Shown: piece after piece, positions 19,031 to 30,434 of the stretch | Layout of the letters: every line of letters starts with the position of its first letter | How positions within the stretch are numbered: the stretch's first letter is position 1 | DNA from: Rubellimicrobium aerolatum | GTDB taxonomy: Bacteria > Pseudomonadota > Alphaproteobacteria > Rhodobacterales > Rhodobacteraceae | DNA length: 64,000 bases | Assembly: GCF_017872975.1 (NCBI RefSeq) | Contig: NZ_JAGGJP010000001.1 | Coordinates: 62,001 to 126,000, forward strand | Direction: 5' to 3' | Notes under the pieces: generated by a model | Databases searched by the model: none | Seen by the model: only the letters and a program-made list of their open reading frames with translations | Told to the model about the DNA's origin: nothing | Made by a program: the position numbers and the translations under genes

Positions 19031-19803
19031 CGGTCCACCCTTCCGCCATCGTCGATCCCGGCGCGCGGCTGGGCGAAGGGGTCCGCATCGGCCCCTTCTG
19101 CCTCGTCGGCCCCGAGGTCGTCCTCGGCGACGGGGTGGAGCTCCGGTCCCACGTCGTCGTCGCCGGCGACACCGAGATCGGCGCCGGCACCACCGTCTTC
19201 CCCCATGCCGTGCTGGGCGAGATTCCCCAAGACCTGAAATACGCCGGCGAGCGGACGCGCCTCCGCATCGGCCCCCGCAACCGCATCCGCGAGAACGTGA
19301 CGATGAACCTCGGCACCGCCGGCGGCGGCGGCGAGACGCGGGTGGGCGAGGGGTGCCTGTTCATGGCGGGCTGCCACGTCGCGCACGACGCGCAGGTGGG
19401 CGACCGCGTGATCGTCGCCAACTGCGCCGCCATCGCCGGCCATTGCCTCATCGGCGACGACGTGGTGATCGGCGGCCTCGCCGGCATCCACCAGTGGGTC
19501 CGCATCGGCCGGGGCGCGATGATCGGCGCGCTCGCCATGGTCACGCACGACGTGATCCCGCATGGCCTCGTCCAGGGCCCGCGGGGCGAGCTCGACGGCC
19601 TCAACCTCGTCGGCCTCAAGCGGCGTGGCGTCCCGCGCGAGGAGATCACGGCCCTGCGCCATGCCTACCAAGCCCTCCGCGACGGCGAGGGCGCCTTCCA
19701 GGACCGCGCCCGCGCCCTCGCCTCGGCCGACAGCGCAATGGTGCGCGAATGGGCCGACTTCGTGCTCTCCTCCTCCGACCGCCAGTTCCTGACGCCCCGA
19801 TGA
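19027..19803 (+). CDS. lpxA: UDP-N-acetylglucosamine acyltransferase
   Basis: First step of lipid A synthesis: transfers a 3-hydroxyacyl chain from ACP to UDP-GlcNAc. The left-handed beta-helix hexapeptides are evident from residue 5 ([15 protein letters not shown]...). The catalytic His lies in the AHD motif about residue 120, after CHV. The C-terminal helical domain begins near [10 protein letters not shown]. 258 aa is normal. ATG 19027 overlaps the fabZ TGA and its TGA overlaps the lpxI ATG. Confidence 0.95.
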   Translation: MTVHPSAIVDPGARLGEGVRIGPFCLVGPEVVLGDGVELRSHVVVAGDTEIGAGTTVFPHAVLGEIPQDLKYAGERTRLRIGPRNRIRENVTMNLGTAGGGGETRVGEGCLFMAGCHVAHDAQVGDRVIVANCAAIAGHCLIGDDVVIGGLAGIHQWVRIGRGAMIGALAMVTHDVIPHGLVQGPRGELDGLNLVGLKRRGVPREEITALRHAYQALRDGEGAFQDRARALASADSAMVREWADFVLSSSDRQFLTPR

Positions 19804-20603
19804 TCGCCTTGATCGGCAGCCCCGGCGCGCTCACCGGGCATCTCGCCGCCACGCTCGGGCGCGAGGGCCGTCCGCACCTCGCCTGCGTCCTTTCCGACCG
19901 CACCGACCTCGCCCCTCCGCCGGGCGAGCCGCTGCCGTTCCGTGTGGAGCACCTCGGCCGCCTCCTCGTCGCGCTGCGCGAAAGGGGCGTCACCGGCGTC
20001 TGCTTCAGCGGCGGCATCCGGCGTCCCTCCGTGGACCCGTCCCAGATCGACGCCCTGACCATGCCCTTCGTCCCCCGCTTCCTCGCCGCCGCGCGGGCCG
20101 GGGACGACGGCGCGCTCCGGGTCATCCTGTCGCTCTTCGAGGAGGCGGGCTTCGCCATCCACGCCGCCCACGAGATCGCGCCCGACCTCCTGCCGCCCGC
20201 CGGCGTCCTGACCGCCGCCCGGCCCACCCCGGCCCACGAGGCCGACGCCGCCCGGGCCGAGCAGGTCCACCGCATCCTCGCCCCCGCCGACATCGGCCAG
20301 GGCGTCGTCGTCCGGCGCGGACAGGTCCTCGCCGTTGAGGCGCTTCCGGGCACCGATTTCATGCTCGACAGCCTCCGCGACCTCGCGCGGGACGCCTTGT
20401 TCTACAAGGCCCCCAAGGCGACCCAGGACCGCCGCGCCGACCTCCCCGCCATCGGTCCCGCGACCATGGAGCGCGCCCGCGCCGCCGGCCTTTCCGCCAT
20501 CGTGATCGAATCGAACGGCGTCATGGTTCTCGACCGCGCGGCGACCGTGGCGGCGGCGAACGCGGCAGGCCTCGTCCTCTGGGTCCGCGAGCCCGGCCCA
20601 TGA
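19800..20603 (+). CDS. lpxI: UDP-2,3-diacylglucosamine pyrophosphatase LpxI
   Basis: Hydrolyses UDP-2,3-diacylglucosamine to lipid X. LpxI replaces the unrelated LpxH in alphaproteobacteria. The 267-aa protein shows the DUF1009 layout: N-terminal Rossmann-like half (ALIGSPGALTGHLA, CFSGGIRRP) and a C-terminal half with ARRGQVLAVEA-type strand, GTDFMLD, LYKAPKATQDRRADLPAIG and the ending IVIESNGVMVLDR. Placement between lpxA and lpxB is the canonical order. Both ends overlap neighbours (ATGA). Confidence 0.93.
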   Translation: MIALIGSPGALTGHLAATLGREGRPHLACVLSDRTDLAPPPGEPLPFRVEHLGRLLVALRERGVTGVCFSGGIRRPSVDPSQIDALTMPFVPRFLAAARAGDDGALRVILSLFEEAGFAIHAAHEIAPDLLPPAGVLTAARPTPAHEADAARAEQVHRILAPADIGQGVVVRRGQVLAVEALPGTDFMLDSLRDLARDALFYKAPKATQDRRADLPAIGPATMERARAAGLSAIVIESNGVMVLDRAATVAAANAAGLVLWVREPGP

Positions 20604-21742
20604 GGGTCTTCCTCGTCGCCGGCGAGGCCTCGGGCGACAAGCTCGGCGCGGCGGTGATGGCGGGCCTGCGCGAATTGCGCCCCGACGTGGCCTTCGACGG
20701 CATTGGCGGCGAGCTGATGGAGGGGCAGGGCCTCCGCAGCCGCTTTCCCATGTCCGATCTCAGCGTCATGGGCCTCGTGGAGGTGCTGGGCCGCTACCCC
20801 CTCCTGCGCCGCCGCCTCGACGAGACCATCGCCGCCGTCCGCGCTGCCCGCCCCGACATCCTGCTGACCATCGACAGCCCGGACTTCGGCCTCCGCGTCG
20901 CCCGAGCCGTGCGGGGCACCGGCCTCCGCTGCGTCCACTACGTCGCCCCGACGATCTGGGCCTGGCGCCCCGGCCGCGCCCGCAAGCTGCGCGGCGTCGC
21001 CGACCACCTCCTCGCCCTCTTCCCCTTCGAGCCGCCGCTCTGGGAGGCGCAGGGCATCCCCTGCGATTTCGTGGGTCATCCCGTCGTCGCCGAGCCGGTG
21101 GCGACCGCGGCCGAGGCCCGCGCCCTGCGTGGCACCCTGGGCCTCGGCGACGCCCCGGTGATCCTCGCGCTCCCCGGCTCGCGCCGCAGCGAGGTCGAGC
21201 GCCTGTCGGCCCGCTTCGGCGAAGCGCTGGCCCAGGTCGCGGCCAATCGCCCCGACACCCGCATCCTGCTGCCCGCCGCCGCCCCCGTGGCCGACCTGTT
21301 GCGCGACCTCATCGCCCCATGGCCCGTCAAGCCGGTGATCCTCAATCCCCGCGCCGACCCCCTGGGGCAGGCCACCAAGCGCGCCGCCTTCAAGGCCGCC
21401 GATGCCGCCCTCGCCGCCTCAGGCACCGTCTCGCTGGAGCTGGCCGCCGGCGGGACGCCCATGGTCATAGCCTACGACATGGCTTGGCTCACCTGGCAGG
21501 TTGTCCACCGCATGGTCCGGCTCGACACAGCGACGCTCGTCAACATCGTCTCCGCCACCCGCGCCGTGCCCGAGTTCCTCGGCCCCGCCTGCCGCCCCGG
21601 CCCCATCGCCGACGCGATCCTCAAGCTGCTGGATGACCCGGGCACCCAGCGCGACGCCATGCGCCTGACCATGGAAAGGCTGGGGCAGGGCGGGGAGCCC
21701 CCGGGCCTTCGGGCGGCCCGCGCGATCCTGTCGAGAATGTAG
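20600..21742 (+). CDS. lpxB: lipid-A-disaccharide synthase
   Basis: Condenses lipid X with UDP-2,3-diacylglucosamine to the tetraacyl disaccharide at the inner membrane face. Motifs: VAGEASGDKLG at residues 6-16, DSPDFGLRVA, HYVAPTIWAWRPGRA, VGHPVVAEP, LPGSRRSEVERL, SGTVSLELA. Length 380 aa. It ends the cluster; a GC-rich palindrome follows directly and the next gene, mnmA, converges. Confidence 0.95.
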   Translation: MRVFLVAGEASGDKLGAAVMAGLRELRPDVAFDGIGGELMEGQGLRSRFPMSDLSVMGLVEVLGRYPLLRRRLDETIAAVRAARPDILLTIDSPDFGLRVARAVRGTGLRCVHYVAPTIWAWRPGRARKLRGVADHLLALFPFEPPLWEAQGIPCDFVGHPVVAEPVATAAEARALRGTLGLGDAPVILALPGSRRSEVERLSARFGEALAQVAANRPDTRILLPAAAPVADLLRDLIAPWPVKPVILNPRADPLGQATKRAAFKAADAALAASGTVSLELAAGGTPMVIAYDMAWLTWQVVHRMVRLDTATLVNIVSATRAVPEFLGPACRPGPIADAILKLLDDPGTQRDAMRLTMERLGQGGEPPGLRAARAILSRM

Positions 21743-21760
21743 GGCGGACTTCAGCCCGCC
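21742..21760. terminator. REP-like palindrome between lpxB and mnmA
   Basis: GGGCGGACT-TC-AGCCCGCC-type hairpin placed in the 27 nt between two convergent stops. One of several similar palindromes in the window (30411, 45709). There is no U-run, so termination is inferred from position only. Confidence 0.5.
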
Positions 21761-21769
21761 AGACCGCCC

Positions 21770-22915
21770 TCACGCTGCTCGCGCAATCCACCCGCCGCCC
21801 AGCACGCGACTGCCCTCGGGCGCGTAGAAGACGCAGGCCTGCCCCGGCGCCACGCCCTCCTCGGGCGAAAGCAGCGTCACCTCCGCCCCGCCCGGCACCG
21901 GCCGCAGCAGCGCCGGCACTGGCTGGCGGGTGGAGCGCACGCGCACCAGCACCTCCTGCTCGCCCTCGAAGGCCCCGTCGCCCAGCCAGTTCACCTCGCG
22001 CAGCGCCACCGTCCGCGACAGCAGCAGCTCGCGCGGCCCGACCACCACCTGCCGCCGGTCGGCATCGAGCCGGACCACGAACAGCGGCTCCTCCAGCCCC
22101 CCGATCCCAAGGCCCCGCCGCTGCCCGACCGTGTAGCGCAGCACGCCGTCGTGCCGCCCCAGCACCCGCCCCTCGTGGTCCACGATGTCGCCCGGCTCGG
22201 CCGCGCCGGGGCGCAGCTTCTCGATCACCGCCGCATAGTTGCCCGACGGCACGAAGCAGATGTCCTGGCTGTCCGGCTTGTCCGCCACGGGCAGCCCGTA
22301 GCGCGCCGCCAGCGCCCGCGTCTCGGCCTTGGACCCCAGTCCTCCCAGCGGGAACCGCAGGTATGAAAGCTGCTCGGTCGTGGTCGAGAACAGGAAATAA
22401 GACTGATCCCGCGCCGGGTCGGCCGCGCGGTGCAGCTCCGGCCCGTGCGGCCCGGCGAATCGCCGGATGTAGTGCCCCGTCGCCATGCAGTCGGCGTCCA
22501 GGTCCTTCGCGACTCCCAGCAGGTCGCGGAACTTCACCCGCTCGTTGCAGCGGATGCACGGCACCGGCGTCGCCCCGGCGAGGTAGCTGTCGGCGAATTC
22601 GTCGATCACGGATTGGCGAAACACCGTTTCGTAATCGAGAACATAGTGAGGAAATCCCATCGCCTCGGCCACCCGCCGGGCGTCGTGGATGTCGCGCCCG
22701 GCGCAGCAGGCGCCCTTCCGCGCCAGCGCCGCGCCGTGGTCGTAGAGCTGCAACGTCACCCCCACGACGTCGTAGCCTTCCTCGGCCAGCATCGCCGCCA
22801 CGACCGAGCTGTCCACCCCCCCGGACATCGCCACGACGACCCGCGTCTCGGCCACTGGCTTGGGCAGTCCCAGGGAGTTCAGCCCAACGGGGGCCAGGAC
22901 GGGATCGAGGGGCAT
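21770..22915 (-). CDS. mnmA: tRNA 2-thiouridine(34) synthase
   Basis: Thiolates U34 of Lys, Glu and Gln tRNAs. The PP-loop SGGVDSS is at residues 31-37; the catalytic Cys pair is in [10 protein letters not shown] (C123) and SQDICFV. The tRNA-binding motifs TGHY and DQSYFLF are present. ATG 22915 gives 381 aa; the in-frame ATG 15 codons further up is the alternative. It is divergent from sciP. Confidence 0.93.
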   Translation of the reverse strand: MPLDPVLAPVGLNSLGLPKPVAETRVVVAMSGGVDSSVVAAMLAEEGYDVVGVTLQLYDHGAALARKGACCAGRDIHDARRVAEAMGFPHYVLDYETVFRQSVIDEFADSYLAGATPVPCIRCNERVKFRDLLGVAKDLDADCMATGHYIRRFAGPHGPELHRAADPARDQSYFLFSTTTEQLSYLRFPLGGLGSKAETRALAARYGLPVADKPDSQDICFVPSGNYAAVIEKLRPGAAEPGDIVDHEGRVLGRHDGVLRYTVGQRRGLGIGGLEEPLFVVRLDADRRQVVVGPRELLLSRTVALREVNWLGDGAFEGEQEVLVRVRSTRQPVPALLRPVPGGAEVTLLSPEEGVAPGQACVFYAPEGSRVLGGGWIARAA

Positions 22916-23068
22916 GGGCACCGGCTCCGGCCGACGGGTCCGGACGCGGACCCAAGGCATCGTAGAATATAGGAAAATGCCATATATTCACAAGGGCGGG
23001 CTTCATCAAGCCTTAAGTCGCCCAAGTGCATCGTCCCCTTCGCGAAGATCGTCAAACAGGGGTGAGCG

Positions 23069-23347
23069 ATGTTTCTACGCAAGGTGGATGGGCCGCGTTC
23101 GGTGACGCTGCCCGATGGAACGATCATGACGCGGGCGGATCTTCCGCCCGCCGACACGCGACGATGGGTCGCCTCCCGCAAGGCGGCCGTCGTCCGCGCC
23201 GTGGCGGCGGGGCTCATTTCCCGCGCGACCGCGCTCTCGACCTACGGGCTGAGCGAGGAGGAATTCATCCAGTGGGAAACCGCGGTGACCCTCTACGGCG
23301 AGGGGGCGCTGCGGACCACCAAGTTGCAGGCCTATCGACAACTATGA
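23069..23347 (+). CDS. sciP: SciP-type cell-cycle regulator (DUF1153)
   Basis: 92-aa cytosolic helix-turn-helix protein. In Caulobacter, SciP binds CtrA at promoters and blocks its transcription activation. The family core is seen throughout: FLRKVDGPRSVTLPDG at the N-terminus and WVASRKAAVVRAVAAGLIS then ALSTYGLSEEEF, a recognition-helix-like segment. The position one gene upstream of ctrA is the conserved alphaproteobacterial order. GGGGTGAGCG precedes the ATG. Confidence 0.9.
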   Translation: MFLRKVDGPRSVTLPDGTIMTRADLPPADTRRWVASRKAAVVRAVAAGLISRATALSTYGLSEEEFIQWETAVTLYGEGALRTTKLQAYRQL

Positions 23348-23373
23348 CGTCAACGGCCACGCTGAACGCGCGC

Positions 23374-23388
23374 GTAACGGGCAGTTAA
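23374..23388 (+). promoter_or_regulatory. CtrA-type box upstream of ctrA
   Basis: GTAA, seven bases, TTAA: one mismatch from the consensus TTAA-N7-TTAA. It lies just upstream of a TATACT -10-like box (23401-23406), where bound CtrA could control its own gene. Confidence 0.55.
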
Positions 23389-23414
23389 CTATTTCGTGCC
23401 TATACTGGGCAACA

Positions 23415-23419
23415 GAATC
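23415..23419. promoter_or_regulatory. GANTC (CcrM) methylation site in the ctrA leader
   Basis: GAATC 18 nt before the ctrA ATG, just after the putative -10. Caulobacter ctrA promoter P1 is methylation-controlled through a GANTC site, so the placement is suggestive. Confidence 0.5.
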
Positions 23420-23436
23420 GATAGCGGAGACCAGGG

Positions 23437-24153
23437 ATGCGAATCCTGCTCGTTGAAGACGATCCGACGACGTCCCGCAGCATCGAGCTGATGCTGACGC
23501 ACGCGAACCTGAACGTCTACGCCACCGACCTGGGCGAGGAGGGGATCGACCTCGCCAAGCTCTACGACTACGACCTGATCCTGCTCGACCTCAACCTCCC
23601 GGACATCCCGGGCTACGAGGTCCTGCGCCAGCTCCGCGTCGCCAAGGTCGAGACGCCGATCCTGATCCTCTCGGGCGACGACGACACCGAGAGCAAGCTC
23701 AAGGGCTTCGGCTTCGGCGCCGACGACTATCTGACGAAGCCCTTCCACCGGGAGGAGCTGGTGGCCCGCATCCATGCGATCATACGTCGATCCAAGGGCC
23801 ACTCGCAATCGGTGATCCGGACGGGCCGGATCTCGGTCAACCTCGACACCAAGACGGTCGAGGTCGCCGGCCAGCCCGTCCACCTCACCGGGAAGGAATA
23901 TCAGATGCTGGAGCTCCTGAGCCTGCGGAAAGGCACGACCCTGACCAAGGAGATGTTCCTCAACCACCTCTACGGCGGCATGGACGAGCCCGAGCTCAAG
24001 ATCATTGACGTGTTCATCTGCAAGCTCCGCAAGAAGCTGGCGCAGGCCACGGGCGGCGACAGCCACATCGAGACGGTCTGGGGCCGCGGCTACGTCCTCC
24101 GCGACCCCGATCCCGTCTACCGCGACATCGAGCGCCTTGCCGTCGGAGCCTGA
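23437..24153 (+). CDS. ctrA: cell-cycle response regulator CtrA
   Basis: OmpR/PhoB-type response regulator of 238 aa. The receiver covers 1-120 with acidic D8/D9, phospho-acceptor D51 (LLDLNLPD), the conserved Lys in TKPF and the hallmark SGDDD; the winged-helix domain covers about 125-230 ([43 protein letters not shown]). These segments are nearly invariant among CtrA orthologues. In Rhodobacterales CtrA governs motility and gene-transfer-agent or quorum-related genes and is often non-essential. GGAGACCAGGG lies upstream of the ATG. Confidence 0.96.
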   Translation: MRILLVEDDPTTSRSIELMLTHANLNVYATDLGEEGIDLAKLYDYDLILLDLNLPDIPGYEVLRQLRVAKVETPILILSGDDDTESKLKGFGFGADDYLTKPFHREELVARIHAIIRRSKGHSQSVIRTGRISVNLDTKTVEVAGQPVHLTGKEYQMLELLSLRKGTTLTKEMFLNHLYGGMDEPELKIIDVFICKLRKKLAQATGGDSHIETVWGRGYVLRDPDPVYRDIERLAVGA

Positions 24154-26845
<2,692 letters not shown>

Positions 26846-26847
26846 GG

Positions 26848-29124
26848 GTGGGTCGCTCCCGACCTCCCGAGGAGCCTCAAGGCCCTGCCGCCGCGGAGGT
26901 CCCGCCGCCGGAGCGCCGGGACCGCGAATCCCGCCCCCTCGATCCCGTCCGGGACGAGGACGATCCGACATCGCCCGCCGCGACGCCCGACGCCGGCGCG
27001 CCCGGTTCCGCCAGCCGGGATCCGTCCGACGCGTCCCTGCGCGGCCGGCCCGAGCTCCTTTGGCCTCTCTTCGGCTCGCTCACCCGGATCAAGGGCATCG
27101 GACCCAAGACCGCCCGCGCGCTGGAGCAGGCGGGCCTTGATCGGCCCCGCGAACTCCTCTTCGCGCTGCCGCAGGGCGGCGTGGACCGGCGGCTCCGCGC
27201 CTCGATCCAGGAGGTGCCGCTGCCCGCGACCCTGACCGTCGCGGTCCGGGTGGACCGGCATCGACCCCCGGCGGCCAAGGGGCGGCCCCATGTCGTGACC
27301 GTCTCGGACGCGCAGACCAGCTTCCAGATCATCTTCTTCCACGCGCCCGCCGACTGGCCCGCCCGCGCGCTGCCCCTGGGCAGCCGCCGCGTCGTCAGCG
27401 GCAAGGTCGAGCTCTTCGACGGCCTGGGCCGCATGGCCCACCCCGATCACATCCTCCCCGAGGACGAGGCCGACCAGATCCCCGTCTTCGAGCCGGTCTA
27501 CCCGCTCATGGGCGGCGTCACGCAGAAGACCATGGGCAAGGCCGCGCGCGCCGCCCTCGCCCTCGCCCCGGAGCTGCCGGAGTGGATAGACCCCGGCCTC
27601 CTCGCCCGCGAGAGCTTCCCCTCCTGGCGCGAGGCGCTGGCCCGCGCGCACGCGCCGGACGACGCCATCGCCCTGTCGCCCGACGACCCCGCCCGCAAGC
27701 GCCTCGCCTATGACGAGCTGCTGGCCCACCAGATCACGCTCGCGCTCGCCCGCGCCACCGCGCGCCGGGCCCGGGGACGCGAGACGCGCGGCGATGGGCG
27801 GCTGCGCGAGCGGGTCCTGCGCGCCTTGCCCTACACGCCCACCGGCGCCCAGCTCCGCGCCGTGGCCGAGATCGAGGCCGACCTGGCCGCGCCGCGCCGC
27901 ATGAACCGCCTCCTCCAGGGCGACGTGGGCGCCGGCAAGACGCTGGTCGCGCTGCTCGCGCTTCTGGTCGCGGTCGAGGCGGGCGGGCAGGGGGCGCTGA
28001 TGGCCCCGACCGGCATCCTGGCCCAGCAGCATCTCGAAGGCCTGAGACCCCTGGCCGAGGCCGCCGGCGTCACGGTCGAGCTGCTGACGGGTCGCGACAA
28101 GGGGGCGGAGCGGGCCGCCAAGCTGGCCGCTCTGGCCGAGGGGCGCATCGACATCTTGGTGGGCACTCATGCGCTCTTCCAGAAGGACGTGACCTTCCGC
28201 GACCTCCGCCTCGCCGTGGTGGACGAGCAGCACCGCTTCGGCGTGGCGCAGCGCATGGAGCTCGGCGCCAAGGGCGAAACGGCGGACGTGCTGGTGATGA
28301 CCGCGACGCCCATCCCGCGCAGCCTCGCCTTGGCGCAATATGGCGACATGGACCTCTCGGCGCTCGACGAGAAGCCGCCGGGGCGCAAGCCGGTGACCAC
28401 CGTCCTCGCCTCGACCGAGCGGCTCGACGAGATCGTGGCCCGCCTCCGCGCCGCCATCGCCGAGGGGCGGCAGGCCTACTGGGTCTGCCCGCTGGTCGAG
28501 GAATCCGAGGTCAGCGACCTCACGGCGGCCGAGGAGCGGTTCCGCCAGCTCCGCGCCGTCCTGGGCGGGAAGGTGGGACTCGTCCATGGCCGGCTGCCGC
28601 CCGGCGAGAAGGACGCCGCGATGCAGGCCTTCGTCGAGGGGCGCACCGCGCTCCTCGTGGCGACGACGGTGATCGAGGTCGGCGTGAACGTCCCCAACGC
28701 CTCCATCATGGTGATCGAGCGGGCCGAGACCTTCGGCCTCGCCCAGCTCCACCAGCTCCGTGGCCGCGTCGGGCGCGGCACGGCGCAGTCCACCTGCGTC
28801 CTCCTCTATGAATCGCCCCTGGGCGAGACGGCGCGGCGACGCCTCACCCTCCTGCGGGAAACCGAGGACGGCTTCCGCATCGCCGAGGAGGACCTCGCGA
28901 TTCGCGGCGCGGGCGACGTGATCGGCACGGCGCAATCCGGCCTGCCACGCTTTCGCATCGCCGACCTGGAGCGGCAGGCGGGCCTGATGCAGGTGGCGCA
29001 GAGCGACGCGCGCAAGCTCCTGGCCGACGATCCGCGCCTCGAGTCCCCGCGCGGCCGGGCGGCGCGTCTGCTCCTCTGGCTCATGGAGCAGGACAAGGCG
29101 ATTCGGCTGATCGGCGTGGGCTGA
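26848..29124 (+). CDS. recG: ATP-dependent DNA helicase RecG
   Basis: Remodels stalled forks and Holliday junctions. Wedge domain: LTRIKGIGPKTARALE and the OB fold from about residues 120-220. Helicase motifs: Walker A GDVGAGKT, VVDEQHRFGVAQR, TATPIPRSLAL, and the C-terminal GRVGRG and AIRGAGDVIGTAQSG. The only usable start is GTG 26848, 2 nt after ligA, giving 758 aa; the first ~65 residues are a Pro/Glu/Asp-rich disordered head absent from ordinary RecG (about 690 aa). No ATG, GTG or TTG was seen nearer the conserved start. Confidence 0.92.
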   Translation: MGRSRPPEEPQGPAAAEVPPPERRDRESRPLDPVRDEDDPTSPAATPDAGAPGSASRDPSDASLRGRPELLWPLFGSLTRIKGIGPKTARALEQAGLDRPRELLFALPQGGVDRRLRASIQEVPLPATLTVAVRVDRHRPPAAKGRPHVVTVSDAQTSFQIIFFHAPADWPARALPLGSRRVVSGKVELFDGLGRMAHPDHILPEDEADQIPVFEPVYPLMGGVTQKTMGKAARAALALAPELPEWIDPGLLARESFPSWREALARAHAPDDAIALSPDDPARKRLAYDELLAHQITLALARATARRARGRETRGDGRLRERVLRALPYTPTGAQLRAVAEIEADLAAPRRMNRLLQGDVGAGKTLVALLALLVAVEAGGQGALMAPTGILAQQHLEGLRPLAEAAGVTVELLTGRDKGAERAAKLAALAEGRIDILVGTHALFQKDVTFRDLRLAVVDEQHRFGVAQRMELGAKGETADVLVMTATPIPRSLALAQYGDMDLSALDEKPPGRKPVTTVLASTERLDEIVARLRAAIAEGRQAYWVCPLVEESEVSDLTAAEERFRQLRAVLGGKVGLVHGRLPPGEKDAAMQAFVEGRTALLVATTVIEVGVNVPNASIMVIERAETFGLAQLHQLRGRVGRGTAQSTCVLLYESPLGETARRRLTLLRETEDGFRIAEEDLAIRGAGDVIGTAQSGLPRFRIADLERQAGLMQVAQSDARKLLADDPRLESPRGRAARLLLWLMEQDKAIRLIGVG

Positions 29125-29254
29125 CCCCGCCGCTCCGCTTCGTCCCATCCCGCGATGCGGCCAGCCCTTCACGCCCGATCCCCTTTCCCGACCTGTCCAG
29201 ACAGCCGTCCCGAAGGATCACGGCCGACCGGCGTTCTGTCGCCGGTCCTGCTAT

Positions 29255-29269
29255 GTTCTCATAAAGTTC
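29255..29269 (+). promoter_or_regulatory. LexA-type SOS box, GTTC-N7-GTTC
   Basis: GTTC (29255-29258), seven bases, GTTC (29266-29269). This direct repeat is the known LexA operator of Rhodobacter and other alphaproteobacteria. It lies 64 nt before the ATG of the 38-codon gene and overlaps a TGCTATGTT extended -10-like sequence (29250-29257 region), so bound LexA would block initiation. Confidence 0.65.
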
Positions 29270-29332
29270 TTTACAGGCGGTTAAGGGCGTGGGAACAAAT
29301 CAGCAACGGAAGCCGCGCGACAGGAGGACAGC

Positions 29333-29449
29333 ATGGACGACGACGACAGCCTCATCGGTTTCGCCTGGGGGCTCCTGTCGGATGCCCTGGGCACGCTGGC
29401 CCTGCTGGCCCTTCTCCTGGCGGCGCTGCTCTTTCCCGGCCCGTTCTGA
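29333..29449 (+). CDS. 38-aa single-span membrane peptide, probably SOS-induced
   Basis: Short gene, not matched to a family I recognise. ATG 29333 follows a perfect ACAGGAGG Shine-Dalgarno with ideal spacing. The product starts with MDDDDS, followed by one hydrophobic helix (about residues 8-35: FAWGLLSDALG then TLALLALLLAALLF) and a PGPF tail. The acidic N-terminus predicts an N-outside or unusual orientation by charge rule. The gene sits between recG and a convergent IscU-like gene, behind a LexA-type box and before a long hairpin. In design (tiny, hydrophobic, LexA box) it resembles Caulobacter SidA, a 29-aa division inhibitor, but no sequence homology is claimed. Confidence 0.7.
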   Translation: MDDDDSLIGFAWGLLSDALGTLALLALLLAALLFPGPF

Positions 29450-29457
29450 TCTGCCCG

Positions 29458-29516
29458 CCCCCTCGTTCCGGCGCCGCCCCTTCGGGACGCGGCGACCCGG
29501 TGTCCCGACGAGGGGG
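29458..29516. terminator. long-stem hairpin after the 38-codon gene
   Basis: CCCCCTCGT (29458-29466) pairs perfectly with ACGAGGGGG (29508-29516), enclosing further GC-rich complementarity. It lies between convergent stops. No U-run follows, so it is a possible bidirectional terminator only. Confidence 0.45.
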
Positions 29517-29539
29517 TCACTTCAGCCGCCGCGCACCGA

Positions 29540-29998
29540 TCAGGTCGCGGCGGCCTTTTTGCCGTCCCGGGCCTGGTCCAGCGCCTCGATCGTCGCCTCG
29601 ATCGCCAGCATGATCGAGCCGTGCCGGTTCGGGTGCTCCCGCGCCGGAATCAGCGCCGCGAAGCCGTCCCAGGGCGCCGCCGGAGCCTCGCCCCCCTCGC
29701 GCAGCATCGCCCAGAGCGCGTCGCGTCCCCGCCGCACCTCCTCGGGCGTCCGTCCCACGACCGCCGCGCCGACCACCGCCGCCGCCGCCTGCCCGAGCGC
29801 GCAGGCCCGCACATCCTGCGCGAAGTCGGCGACGCGTCCGTCCTTCAGCCGCAGCTCCACCCCCACGACCGAGCCGCAGAGCGGCGCCCTGCGGCGCGCG
29901 GCCCCCTGCGGCTCGGCCAGGTGCCCGATCCGGGGGATGTCCGCCGCCAGCGCCAGGATGCGCGCGGAGTAGAGTTGCAGGAGATCCCCGTCCGACAT
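29540..29998 (-). CDS. iron-sulfur cluster scaffold-like protein (NifU/IscU N-terminal family)
   Basis: 152-aa cytosolic protein from ATG 29998. Family motifs are visible: [22 protein letters not shown] at the N-terminus, [18 protein letters not shown] and [14 protein letters not shown], which carry the first two cluster-ligand cysteines of IscU. The third ligand position, usually Cys after a His near the C-terminus, here reads NRHGSI without Cys. The protein may therefore bind clusters differently or serve another role. It is divergent from hisI; the hisI promoter lies in the gap of 67 nt. Confidence 0.75.
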   Translation of the reverse strand: MSDGDLLQLYSARILALAADIPRIGHLAEPQGAARRRAPLCGSVVGVELRLKDGRVADFAQDVRACALGQAAAAVVGAAVVGRTPEEVRRGRDALWAMLREGGEAPAAPWDGFAALIPAREHPNRHGSIMLAIEATIEALDQARDGKKAAAT

Positions 29999-30001
29999 GG
30001 T

Positions 30002-30030
30002 TTGCCCTCTCGTCGCGTCCCGCCTAGATA
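30002..30030 (+). promoter_or_regulatory. promoter for hisI
   Basis: TTGCCC (30002-30007), 17-nt spacer, TAGATA (30025-30030), 36 nt before the hisI ATG. Confidence 0.55.
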
Positions 30031-30065
30031 GGCGCGATCCGCCCGCTTGCCAAAGGACTTCGGCC

Positions 30066-30413
30066 ATGGCCTTCGACCCCGCGACGCTGACCTTCAACGA
30101 GGCCGGGCTGATCCCCGCCGTCGCGCAGGACCACGCCACCGGCGAGGTGCTGATGCTGGCCTGGATGACCGCCGAGGCGGTTCGGCGGACGCTTGAGACT
30201 CGGCGCGCAACCTATTGGTCCCGCTCGCGTCAGGCGTTCTGGACCAAGGGCGAGACGAGCGGCCATGTGCAGGAGCTGGTCGAGATGCGGATCGACTGCG
30301 ACCGCGATGCGCTGCTGCTGACGGTGCGCCAGACCGGTCCCGCCTGCCATACCGGCGCGCGGAGCTGCTTCTTCACGAAGGTGGAGGCCGGCGAAGAGGT
30401 CGTGGAGGCCTAG
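30066..30413 (+). CDS. hisI: phosphoribosyl-AMP cyclohydrolase
   Basis: Third step of histidine synthesis, opening the adenine ring of PR-AMP. The 115-aa protein from ATG 30066 has [37 protein letters not shown], the metal motif DCDRD, and the Cys-rich end [14 protein letters not shown]. It is the monofunctional HisI form typical of alphaproteobacteria, without the HisE domain. Convergent with gluQ; the gap holds a GC palindrome. Confidence 0.95.
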   Translation: MAFDPATLTFNEAGLIPAVAQDHATGEVLMLAWMTAEAVRRTLETRRATYWSRSRQAFWTKGETSGHVQELVEMRIDCDRDALLLTVRQTGPACHTGARSCFFTKVEAGEEVVEA

Positions 30414-30434
30414 GGCCGGCTGAGGCCCGCCCTA
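30411..30434. terminator. REP-like palindrome between hisI and gluQ
   Basis: TAGGGC...GCCCTA palindrome: TAGGGCCGGCT-GA-GGCCCGCCCTA-type hairpin spanning the TAG of hisI and the gap to the gluQ stop. Same class as 21742 and 45709. Confidence 0.5.
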
